Shown here piece after piece: positions 1 to 6,177 of a stretch of 6,409 nt of DNA. A program made the translations under genes and the position numbers. Within the stretch, counting starts at the first letter, position 1. Each line of letters begins with the position of its first letter. Source of the stretch: CAYMKE01 sp964345135 (GTDB taxonomy: Bacteria > Bacteroidota > Bacteroidia > Bacteroidales > JBBRXJ01); contig CAYFQI010000173.1 of NCBI GenBank assembly GCA_964345135.1, forward strand, positions 1 to 6,409, in the 5' to 3' direction. The notes below the pieces were generated by a model, which searched no databases, was not told where the DNA came from, and saw only the letters and a list, made by a program, of their open reading frames with translations.

Positions 1-1469
1 GGTTTATCATCATAAAAAATAAAGCAAAAAATATTATATGCGAAGCAGAATCAGAAGGAGAGGTCATTAAAAAGGATAAAATCCTCCAGGCCAAAGAAAA
101 ATTTTTACAACTAAAATCCGATCATGAAGAATACATCAAGAATAAAAACAATAAGATTGGTGAAACAGAAAACAGGATAAAACAAAAAGAACGTGAAGTT
201 TCCCAGCGATTAAAAGATTTTGAATATCAAAAGCGGGAAGTAGAAACAGAAAAACAAAATCTTAACAATCAAATGGAATTGGTTGAGCGGAAAACAACGG
301 AACTGGAAAAGATACATAAACAACAGGTACGGCAATTAGAAACCATTTCATCTCTTTCGGCAGAAGAGGCCAAAAGCCAGATTATCGAGTCTCTGAAAGA
401 CGAAGCCAAAACAGATGCCATATCTTATGTTAACGAGATAATGGACGAGGCAAAAATGAATGCCAATAAAGAAGCCAAAAGGGTCATTTTACAAGCCATG
501 CAGCGTATCGCTTCGGATACTACAGAACAAAATGCAGTAACTGTTTTTAATATTGATAATGATGAATTAAAAGGAAGAATTATCGGCAGGGAAGGCCGTA
601 ACATCAGAACCCTTGAATCCGCAACAGGTGTGGAGATTATTGTAGATGACACTCCCGAATCAATTATTCTATCGTCTTTTGACCCGTTGAAAAGAGAAAT
701 TGCCCGGCTGGCGCTGCACCAATTGATTGAAGACGGGCGAATTCATCCTACACGCATTGAAGAAACTGTAGAAAAAGTTAAAAAACAGGTTGAAGAAGAG
801 ATCATTGAAACCGGAAAACGGACAACCATTGATGTGGGTATACACGGGCTTGCTCCCGACCTTGTAAGGATGCTTGGTAAAATGAAATACCGGTCATCGT
901 ATGGACAAAATTTATTACAGCACTCTAAAGAAGTGGCATATCTCAGCGCCATCATGGCTTCTGAATTAGGACTTAATACAAAACTAGCCAAACGTGCAGG
1001 CTTGCTTCATGACATTGGAAAAGTGCCCGATGACCAGCCTGAATTGCCTCATGCTATCCTGGGTATGAAACTGGCAGAAAAATATAAAGAAAAACCTGAA
1101 ATCATAAATGCTATTGGAGCTCATCACGAAGACATTGAAATGACTTCACTGATTGCCCCGATTATCCAGGCATGTGATGCTATATCCGGTTCACGTCCAG
1201 GTGCCAGGCGAGAAGTGGTTGAATCATATATTAAACGGGTCAATGACCTTGAAAATTTAGCCCTGTCATATCCCGGGGTTATGAAAACTTTTGCAATACA
1301 AGCTGGCAGAGAACTCAGGGTGATTGTAGGCAGTGAAAAAATATCTGACAAAGAGGCATATACACTATCTCATGAAATTTCTAAAAAAATTCAGGACGAA
1401 ATGACATATCCCGGACAGATCAAAGTGAATGTCATCAGGGAATCAAGAGCTATTAGTTATGCCAAATAA
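1..1469 (+). CDS. rny: Ribonuclease Y, 5' end missing
   Basis: RNase Y is a membrane-anchored endoribonuclease that starts mRNA decay. The reading frame is open from the first full codon at position 3, giving 488 visible residues against a usual 510-525, so only the N-terminal membrane helix is largely lost; the hydrophobic FIII at the very start is probably its tail. The ATG at 273 is internal and not the start. Counting from codon 3, residues about 10-165 are a Lys/Glu/Gln-rich coiled coil. A KH RNA-binding domain follows, with GRIIGREGRNIR from residue 191. The HD domain has H307 (LLQHSKE), the H336-D337 pair (LLHDIGK), H374-H375 and D392 (ACDAIS), the expected metal-ligand pattern. It ends in RAISYAK, typical of Bacteroidota. 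It is complete at the 3' end and followed by a hairpin terminator. Identification is very secure. Confidence 0.97.
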   Translation, partial: FIIIKNKAKNIICEAESEGEVIKKDKILQAKEKFLQLKSDHEEYIKNKNNKIGETENRIKQKEREVSQRLKDFEYQKREVETEKQNLNNQMELVERKTTELEKIHKQQVRQLETISSLSAEEAKSQIIESLKDEAKTDAISYVNEIMDEAKMNANKEAKRVILQAMQRIASDTTEQNAVTVFNIDNDELKGRIIGREGRNIRTLESATGVEIIVDDTPESIILSSFDPLKREIARLALHQLIEDGRIHPTRIEETVEKVKKQVEEEIIETGKRTTIDVGIHGLAPDLVRMLGKMKYRSSYGQNLLQHSKEVAYLSAIMASELGLNTKLAKRAGLLHDIGKVPDDQPELPHAILGMKLAEKYKEKPEIINAIGAHHEDIEMTSLIAPIIQACDAISGSRPGARREVVESYIKRVNDLENLALSYPGVMKTFAIQAGRELRVIVGSEKISDKEAYTLSHEISKKIQDEMTYPGQIKVNVIRESRAISYAK

Positions 1470-1518
1470 CGAAGGATTGGATTAGTAGCCCCAAATTTTT
1501 TTTTACTTCGTTCATGAG

Positions 1519-1550
1519 AACGCATTGCTTAGTTCAATGCGTTATTATTT
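1519..1550 (+). terminator. Probable rny transcription terminator
   Basis: A perfect 9-bp inverted repeat (AACGCATTG and CAATGCGTT, 1519-1527 and 1535-1543) encloses a 7-base loop and is followed by ATTATTT. It begins 50 bases after the rny stop codon. The stem is only moderately GC-rich and the T-run is interrupted, so termination could be partial. The position between two unrelated genes supports the call. Confidence 0.55.
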
Positions 1551-1551
1551 C

Positions 1552-1568
1552 TCCTGATATAGTCGGGA
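1552..1568. repeat. Small hairpin in the rny-metV gap
   Basis: TCCTGA and TCGGGA pair over 6 positions (one G-T wobble) around the loop TATAG. It lies 9 bases after the terminator hairpin. It may be a second terminator arm or part of a structured leader; the sequence does not decide which. Confidence 0.3.
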
Positions 1569-1578
1569 TGAAGCTCGT

Positions 1579-1629
1579 AAGTAAAAAATAATTATACTAG
1601 TGTGTGCAAAAAATAATTGTTTTTTACTT
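1579..1629. repeat. Long AT-rich inverted repeat upstream of metV
   Basis: Two 16-base arms (1579-1594 and 1614-1629) are reverse complements at 15 of 16 positions; the one mismatch would be a G-U wobble in RNA of the + strand. They enclose a 19-base loop. The repeat ends 40 bases before the metV ATG, so it could be an operator, a leader hairpin or a terminator-like control. No known riboswitch was recognised in the 1470-1669 gap, and no convincing Bacteroidota promoter (TTTG with TAnnTTTG) was found there. Confidence 0.4.
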
Positions 1630-1669
1630 ATTCGGTTTATCAAATAAAATAGAAAGGATTAGATAAATT

Positions 1670-2323
1670 ATGATATTTGCAGAACAGAAAAAAATTGACG
1701 ATATATATTCTATGATCCGGGATTACCGGAAACTTTTAATATTGGGATGTGGTACATGTACAACTGTATGCATGAGTGGAGGAGAAGAAGAAGCAGATAT
1801 CCTGGCATCTAAAATTAACATTAAATTCCCTGATATTCAAATTAAGACCATCACCATTAAAAGGCAATGCGACAAGGAGTTTATTGAAGAAATACAGGAA
1901 GAAGTACAGGATAGAGATGCCGTGTTGTCATTGGCCTGTGGAGCAGGCGTGCAAATGGTAGCAGAAATATTTGATCATTTACCTGTTTTGCCTGGACTTA
2001 ATTCAAAGTTTTTAGGGACGAACGAGGGCGAAGCAACCTGGCAGCAACGGTGTTCGCTGTGCGGAAACTGTTTGCTGGATAAAACCGGAGGAATATGTCC
2101 ACTTACGATGTGCCCCAAAGGATTATTAAATGGCCCGTGCGGTGGGACATCTGAAGGAAAATGTGAAGTCAACCCTCAAAATGAATGCGTGTGGATGTCT
2201 ATTTATAAACGATTGGAAAAACAAAACAAACAGGACCAATTGTATACCATATTTCCTATGAAAAGTTATCAACATACTCATTCACCACAACAAGTGACAA
2301 ATGCCAAAAAAGATCTTGAATGA
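1670..2323 (+). CDS. metV: MetV-like methylenetetrahydrofolate reductase iron-sulfur partner (MTHFR C-terminal domain family)
   Basis: This 217-residue, cysteine-rich soluble protein matches the MetV/MTHFR_C family, the partner of short MetF enzymes in acetogens and other anaerobes, where it carries iron-sulfur clusters that hand electrons to the MetF flavin. The N-terminal half has LGCGTCTTVC (C27, C30, C34), C67 and C90 in ACGAG. The C-terminal half has C128-x2-C131-x2-C134, C143, C148, then NGPCGG with C157, and C165 and C173, the family's signature cysteine cluster. The final 35 or so residues are polar and show no motif. The ATG at 1670 is preceded by AGAAAGGA at 1651-1658, 11 bases away. 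The 3' end overlaps metF by four bases (ATGA), implying translational coupling. The family call is firm; the exact cluster types are inferred from relatives. Confidence 0.88.
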   Translation: MIFAEQKKIDDIYSMIRDYRKLLILGCGTCTTVCMSGGEEEADILASKINIKFPDIQIKTITIKRQCDKEFIEEIQEEVQDRDAVLSLACGAGVQMVAEIFDHLPVLPGLNSKFLGTNEGEATWQQRCSLCGNCLLDKTGGICPLTMCPKGLLNGPCGGTSEGKCEVNPQNECVWMSIYKRLEKQNKQDQLYTIFPMKSYQHTHSPQQVTNAKKDLE

Positions 2324-3240
2324 TGGAGAAAGCAATGATACAACAAAGTAAATTCCAACAATCTTTGAATTCCGGAAGTTTTACGATCACTTCTGAAATA
2401 GGCCCTCCGAAGGGTGTTGATGTGAGGCATTTTATAGAGCATACGCATTTATTGAAAGATCGGGTGCATGCTATAAATATAACTGATAATCAAGGGGCTA
2501 ATATGAGAATGTCATCATTGGGAGGGGCCATCATTATCAAACAGCAAGGAGGTGAACCCATATTTCAGGTAACCTGCCGTGATCGTAACCGCATAGCTAT
2601 TGGATCAGATTTGTTGGCTGCCAAAGCAATGGGAATACATAATGTGTTGTGTTTAACCGGCGACTTCATGAATGTTGGTGACCATGTAGATGCAGCACCT
2701 GTGTTTGATCTTGATTCTGTGCAACTCATACAGGGTGTTCATAACATGTCAAAAGGCATTGATTTTGGAGGGAATAAAATGGATACTCCCGCCAATTTTT
2801 TTTGCGGAGCAGCTTTTTCTTCAACAGCACAGCCTCAGGAATTACAAATGATTAAAATGGCCAAAAAAATTAATGCCGGAGCACAGTTTGTCCAAACTCA
2901 GGCTGTTTTTGAAAAGGAACCACTGATCAATATAAAAAAGCAAAAAATATTTAGAAATACAAAAGTGCTGGCAGGAGTCTTATTATTAAGCGGCCCGGGG
3001 ATGGCCAAATTTGTTAATAATAATTTACCTGGCATTAATATCCCTCCTGCGCTTATAAAAGAACTCACCGATAGCCCCAAAGGAAAAAGATTGAATAAAG
3101 GTATCGAAATTGCTTCCAGGTTTATTAGAGAATTAAAAGAAGAAAAAATTTGTGATGGAGTCCATATTATGGCCATAGGAAAAGAAAATGTAGTACCTGA
3201 AATACTTGATCAATCGGGAATAAGCTGTCTTGAAACTTAA
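2320..3240 (+). CDS. metF: Methylenetetrahydrofolate reductase, short MetF type
   Basis: MetF is a flavin TIM-barrel enzyme that reduces 5,10-methylene-THF to 5-methyl-THF, feeding methionine synthesis or the methyl branch of the Wood-Ljungdahl pathway. The 306-residue length is that of catalytic-domain-only enzymes. Near the N-terminus TSEIGPPKG holds E26, at the place of the catalytic Glu (Glu28 in E. coli MetF). TCRDRNR and CLTGD follow, the latter with D115 at the place of E. coli Asp120. The VFDLDSVQL and GAQFVQTQ segments are typical of the anaerobe MetF that pairs with MetV. The start shown overlaps the metV stop. ATGs at 2323 and 2335 are also in frame, and the one at 2335 has a GGAGA motif five bases upstream, so the true N-terminus may be MIQQSKF. 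Function is secure; electron donor and direction are not visible. Confidence 0.93.
   Translation: MMEKAMIQQSKFQQSLNSGSFTITSEIGPPKGVDVRHFIEHTHLLKDRVHAINITDNQGANMRMSSLGGAIIIKQQGGEPIFQVTCRDRNRIAIGSDLLAAKAMGIHNVLCLTGDFMNVGDHVDAAPVFDLDSVQLIQGVHNMSKGIDFGGNKMDTPANFFCGAAFSSTAQPQELQMIKMAKKINAGAQFVQTQAVFEKEPLINIKKQKIFRNTKVLAGVLLLSGPGMAKFVNNNLPGINIPPALIKELTDSPKGKRLNKGIEIASRFIRELKEEKICDGVHIMAIGKENVVPEILDQSGISCLET
2325..2329 (+). promoter_or_regulatory. Candidate ribosome binding site for an internal metF start at 2335
   Basis: GGAGA (continuing as AA) lies five bases before the in-frame ATG at 2335, whereas no purine-rich anti-Shine-Dalgarno match precedes the ATG at 2320. Starting at 2335 would leave about 11 residues before the first conserved barrel strand, closer to what MetF proteins usually show. 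Many Bacteroidota genes ignore this motif, so it is suggestive only. Confidence 0.35.
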
Positions 3241-3253
3241 CAATGAGTTTCAA
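3230..3253. repeat. Hairpin straddling the metF stop codon
   Basis: TTGAAACT and AGTTTCAA are perfect 8-bp arms around TAACAATG, so the metF stop codon (TAA, 3238-3240) lies in the loop. No T-run follows, so it is a poor terminator. It could stabilise the metF 3' end or tune expression of the downstream gene. The rest of the 53-base gap up to 3293 is AT-rich and shows nothing further. Confidence 0.35.
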
Positions 3254-3293
3254 TAAATACAGATGCATGGTTATAAAAAAAAACATATAAGAT

Positions 3294-5348
3294 ATGAGCA
3301 AGGATCAATATAAAATAAAAGTCAACAAACATATCATTTATAAAGAGCAAGAAGATCAAATGCCGCCTTGTCAGTATGGGTGTCCTTTGCATCAGGATGT
3401 AAGAGGATACATATACCTGATAGCCCAGGACCGGTTGGATGATGCGGCAAGGTTGATTCGTGAGACCAACCCATTGCCCGGGATTTGTGGTTCTATCTGT
3501 GCTCATCCGTGTGAAGAGATTTGCAGAAGAGGAAGTGTAGACCAGCCACTGTCTATTCGGCGCTTAAAACGGTATGTGATGGAAAATGCTCCGAATCCTT
3601 ATGCTCCTATTCTTAAAAAACAAGATAATGGAAAATGTATTGCCATTATAGGATCAGGCCCGGCCGGGCTTACAGCTGCTCATGATTTGGCTGTAGATGG
3701 TTACCAGGTGACAATATTTGAAAAAATGGATGATTACGGCGGCTCCGTACGGTGGGGCGTCCCTTCATACAGGCTTCCCCTTGAAACCATTCATAAAGAT
3801 ATTCAGGCTATTCGTGATCTGGGTGTCAACTTTAAGAATAATATGATTTTAGGGAAAGACATCACCATCGAGTCCCTTCAAAGAGAATTTAATGCAACGA
3901 TTCTGGCAATGGGATTAACTCAAAGCAGAAGTCTGCCCATTCCAAATGGGAATCATGAAAATGTACACACTGCGCTTCCTTTTTTAAGGTCAGCCAAAGA
4001 AAATGAAGCATTAGTTGAGCAGGGCGACCAGGTCATTGTAATCGGATCAGGAGATGTAGCCATGGATGTATCGCGTACTGCTGTAAGGATGGATGTTGAA
4101 AAGGTTCGACTTGTTTGTTTAGAGCAATGGGATGAAATGCCTTCTTCTTTATTGGAAAAAAAAGAAGCACAGGAAGAAGGGGTAGAAATGGATTACTCCG
4201 GATGGGGGCCTAAAGCTGTGATACTGGACGAACACAATCAAATTAAAGGCCTTGAATGTAAAAAATGTGTATCAGCTTTTGATGAAAAGGGACGTTTTCA
4301 TCCCCAGTTTGATGAAGAAAACACCATAATGGTTCCCGGAAATAACATTATTTATGCAATAGGCCAGTATTCTTCACTCAACTACCTCCAGTTAATGGGG
4401 ATTAAACTCGATAAGCGCGGAAGGCTAAAAATAGATAAACAAACAGGGATGACAAGTAAAAAAGGAATATTTTCATGTGGAGAGGTATCGGAGGGGCCGG
4501 GACTGGTTGTAGAGTCTATGGCACACGCCAGGAGAATCGCCTCACAGGTGGATTCATTTTTAAAGCATAGAGATAGCAGGAAAACCGAAGAATTAAAAAT
4601 GATTGATGATTTAAAAGACCAGACCATTGAGAATATAAAAAAACACAAGCGGCAAAATCCTTCTGTTGAATCGGTAGAAAGCAGGGTTGATCATTTTGAA
4701 GAAATAGAGCAACCTCTTACACACGACGAAGCATTGCAGGAAACTAAGAGGTGTCTGGACTGTGGGAGAGGGGCGCATTGGAATCATGAGAAATGTGCAT
4801 TTTGTATGAATTGCGTGCGGGTGTGCCCATACGAAGTACCTTTTCTCAATCACAAACATGAAATCAATATTGCACAGGATCAATGCCAGGCATGTGGCCT
4901 ATGCTATTCTTTATGCCCGGCCAACACCATTGATTTTAAAATGGAAGATGTAAGGACATTTCAAGATAAAATCCAAAGCGAAGCAGATCGGTTGAAAGGC
5001 CAGGCAGGAACAAGACAATTATTGCTTTACTGTTATTATTCGCAATACGAATTTATTTTGATGGAGAAACAATTGAAGAAAAAAGCAGGACATACCTCTG
5101 CCATCGGCATCCCGTGTGTTGGAAAATTAAAAGGACAGGACGTGTTTTTTGCATTAAGTAAAGGATATGACACACTGATGGTGATAGGTTGTGATGAAGA
5201 AAAATGCACCCACCCGGAAAGCAGCGTGAGGGCTCATGAAAAAGTGGATAATATCCGCACGGAGATCCAAAAAATGGGATACCCGGAAGATAAAATGCGC
5301 TTCGTGTTTGTTTCTGAGTTGAGAAAAGAACTGGATGGGGCGGATTAA
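3294..5348 (+). CDS. GltD-like FAD oxidoreductase fused to a 2x[4Fe-4S] ferredoxin and an MvhD/FlpD domain; proposed electron donor to MetVF
   Basis: This 684-residue fusion has four parts. Residues 23-80 are the GltD-type N-terminal iron-sulfur region (C26, C30, C65, C69, C73, C77). Residues about 115-420 are a two-dinucleotide-fold oxidoreductase: FAD motif GSGPAG from 120, NAD(P)H motif GSGDVAMD from 251, and the closing FAD motif CGEVSEGPG from 395. GltD proteins usually have a YRR-like segment for the NADPH phosphate; here C275-L276-E277 occupies it, so NADH may be preferred. Residues 487-542 hold C487-x2-C490 and two 4Fe-4S motifs (C501/C504/C507/C511 and C531/C534/C537/C541). Residues about 577-680 resemble MvhD, the [2Fe-2S] electron-transfer subunit of hydrogenase-heterodisulfide reductase complexes, with C580, C608, C633 and C638. 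An ordinary GltD is about 450-480 residues. The in-frame stop at 3288 limits upstream extension, and no Shine-Dalgarno motif is seen. Domain calls are firm; the partner and redox chemistry are inferred from the metVF context. Confidence 0.88.
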   Translation: MSKDQYKIKVNKHIIYKEQEDQMPPCQYGCPLHQDVRGYIYLIAQDRLDDAARLIRETNPLPGICGSICAHPCEEICRRGSVDQPLSIRRLKRYVMENAPNPYAPILKKQDNGKCIAIIGSGPAGLTAAHDLAVDGYQVTIFEKMDDYGGSVRWGVPSYRLPLETIHKDIQAIRDLGVNFKNNMILGKDITIESLQREFNATILAMGLTQSRSLPIPNGNHENVHTALPFLRSAKENEALVEQGDQVIVIGSGDVAMDVSRTAVRMDVEKVRLVCLEQWDEMPSSLLEKKEAQEEGVEMDYSGWGPKAVILDEHNQIKGLECKKCVSAFDEKGRFHPQFDEENTIMVPGNNIIYAIGQYSSLNYLQLMGIKLDKRGRLKIDKQTGMTSKKGIFSCGEVSEGPGLVVESMAHARRIASQVDSFLKHRDSRKTEELKMIDDLKDQTIENIKKHKRQNPSVESVESRVDHFEEIEQPLTHDEALQETKRCLDCGRGAHWNHEKCAFCMNCVRVCPYEVPFLNHKHEINIAQDQCQACGLCYSLCPANTIDFKMEDVRTFQDKIQSEADRLKGQAGTRQLLLYCYYSQYEFILMEKQLKKKAGHTSAIGIPCVGKLKGQDVFFALSKGYDTLMVIGCDEEKCTHPESSVRAHEKVDNIRTEIQKMGYPEDKMRFVFVSELRKELDGAD

Positions 5349-5377
5349 TGTTCCATCAGGCACGGCGGCCATTTTTA

Positions 5378-5569
5378 TCATATTATTGTCACGACCCCTT
5401 CAATCACCTTGCTTCCATCATTGAATAAATCAATGGTATAATAATCTCCTGCTTCTATAGGCCTCAATTTATATGTACCATCCCACGATTCATTATAGCC
5501 ATGCGAAACAAATATGGTCTTGCCATTTTCATTATAAATAGTGACTTTTTTTTGCAAAGCAAAAATTAT
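5378..5569 (-). pseudogene. Headless remnant of a CHU_C / type B T9SS C-terminal sorting domain
   Basis: On the minus strand 63 codons run from just after an in-frame TAA (5572-5570) to the TGA at 5380-5378, with no ATG. The peptide contains VTIYNENGKTIF, then GYNESWDGTY, then AGDYYTIDLFNDGSK and finally GVVTII before the stop. These are the second half of the gliding-motility-associated C-terminal (CHU_C) domain, which directs large secreted proteins through the type IX system of Bacteroidota. The usual first half (an ITPNGDGIND-like segment) and the passenger protein are absent, and the block upstream is unrelated. An A-run of eight at the upstream edge of the match could hide a frameshift, but no domain sequence was found in other frames beyond it. 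It is best read as the 3' scar of a deleted or interrupted surface-protein gene, convergent with the metVF operon. Confidence 0.8.
5549..5565. repeat. Short perfect inverted repeat at the CHU_C breakpoint
   Basis: TTTTTGC and GCAAAAA pair perfectly around an AAA loop. The repeat sits exactly where the similarity to the CHU_C domain ends, so it may mark the rearrangement junction. It could also be chance in AT-rich DNA. Confidence 0.3.
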
Positions 5570-5570
5570 T

Positions 5571-5637
5571 TAACGGGGGTTAAGGTGCACTGGCTCTAAG
5601 TTTTGGGAGGCCGTCGCCTACTCGATTGTGTGTTGCC
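5571..5637. other. GC-rich 67-base block between remnant and hypothetical gene
   Basis: This stretch is about 55% G+C (37 of 67 by count) while both flanks are strongly AT-rich. It begins with a small palindrome (TTAAC-GGGG-GTTAA, 5570-5583) and contains GGCCGTCGCC. It abuts the stop codon of the minus-strand gene on one side and the CHU_C remnant on the other. No gene or RNA was recognised. It may be a mobile-element or recombination boundary. Confidence 0.35.
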
Positions 5638-5639
5638 AT

Positions 5640-6131
5640 TTAATTATTCTTTTCATGAATTTTCATCAATGTATCAGTAATTATGATACTATCTGAAACT
5701 AATTTGTTCAAATTATCAACTTTTATTAACTTTTCTTCAGAAGCACTATTTTCTTCCTCGCTTTTAGTTTCACAGTTCGATTTATTAATATATAAATCAA
5801 CCCCAGATGAAATGAAAATTGACAAAATTGCAACAATTAATAGACACTTAGAAATTTTAGAATTCTTAAGAATAAAATGAATATCTTCCTTTCTGTTTTT
5901 TGCCTCAAATGAAAGGAAGTCACGTCTTTTTAATTCAATTAAGTTTTCCGTTATATAATATTTACTTTTTAATAATTCAGATAATTCCTCTTTTACAATA
6001 GGGCTAAAAAACTCTATAAAATTATTATCGGATGATAATGTGACTAATTCAGGATGAATATACTTAATTTTAGAATTCAACACTTTATCAACTTCGGCAT
6101 ATAATAGTCCTTCATTAATCAAATGTTTCAA
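5640..6131 (-). CDS. Hypothetical single-pass membrane protein, 3' part of a split gene
   Basis: The frame gives 163 residues if it starts at the TTG at 6131, but it stays open upstream to 6197 with no ATG, which suggests that the true N-terminus lies in the other frame. After a Leu/Ile/Glu-rich helical region with the segment SEAKNRKED-like in character (residues 70-85, charged), a hydrophobic stretch at about 95-115 (CLLIVAILSIFISS) forms one predicted membrane helix. It is followed by a short Glu/Ser-rich tail of about 45 residues. No catalytic motif or known domain was recognised. Cytoplasmic N-domain, single helix and short C-tail resemble small uncharacterised Bacteroidota proteins, but that is an impression only. 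The gene ends directly next to the GC-rich block. Confidence 0.55.
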   Translation of the reverse strand: MKHLINEGLLYAEVDKVLNSKIKYIHPELVTLSSDNNFIEFFSPIVKEELSELLKSKYYITENLIELKRRDFLSFEAKNRKEDIHFILKNSKISKCLLIVAILSIFISSGVDLYINKSNCETKSEEENSASEEKLIKVDNLNKLVSDSIIITDTLMKIHEKNN

Positions 6132-6177
6132 TAATTTTGTAGAAGTTATAAGCTTACCTAAAATATCTCGATTAAAA

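Noticed and set aside
1618..1650. Promoter-like TTTACT and TAAAAT with 17-base spacing upstream of metV
   Set aside because: This is an E. coli-type pattern in AT-rich DNA. A start from it would fall almost on the ribosome binding region, and the Bacteroidota consensus is not met.
3243..3290. Tiny ATG-initiated frame of 15 codons between metF and the fusion gene
   Set aside because: It is in the same frame as the fusion gene but closed by a stop just before it, has no ribosome binding site, and overlaps the hairpin. Likely chance.
3237..3506. Minus-strand frame of 89 codons over the start of the fusion gene
   Set aside because: It is antisense to the conserved GltD N-terminal cysteine motifs and shows no protein-like pattern of its own.
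5154..5381. Minus-strand frame of 75 codons over the end of the fusion gene
   Set aside because: It is antisense to the conserved MvhD-like domain and matches nothing recognisable; the plus-strand frame carries the cysteine motifs.
5571..5637. Integron attC-like site: the minus strand begins near CAAC and ends with GTTAAAT, fitting GTTRRRY
   Set aside because: The inner arms do not pair as the L boxes of an attC hairpin should, and the left end does not fit RYYYAAC. No integrase is visible in the window.
5683..5880. Plus-strand frame of 65 codons
   Set aside because: It is antisense to the membrane-protein gene, and no leader or recognised motif supports it.
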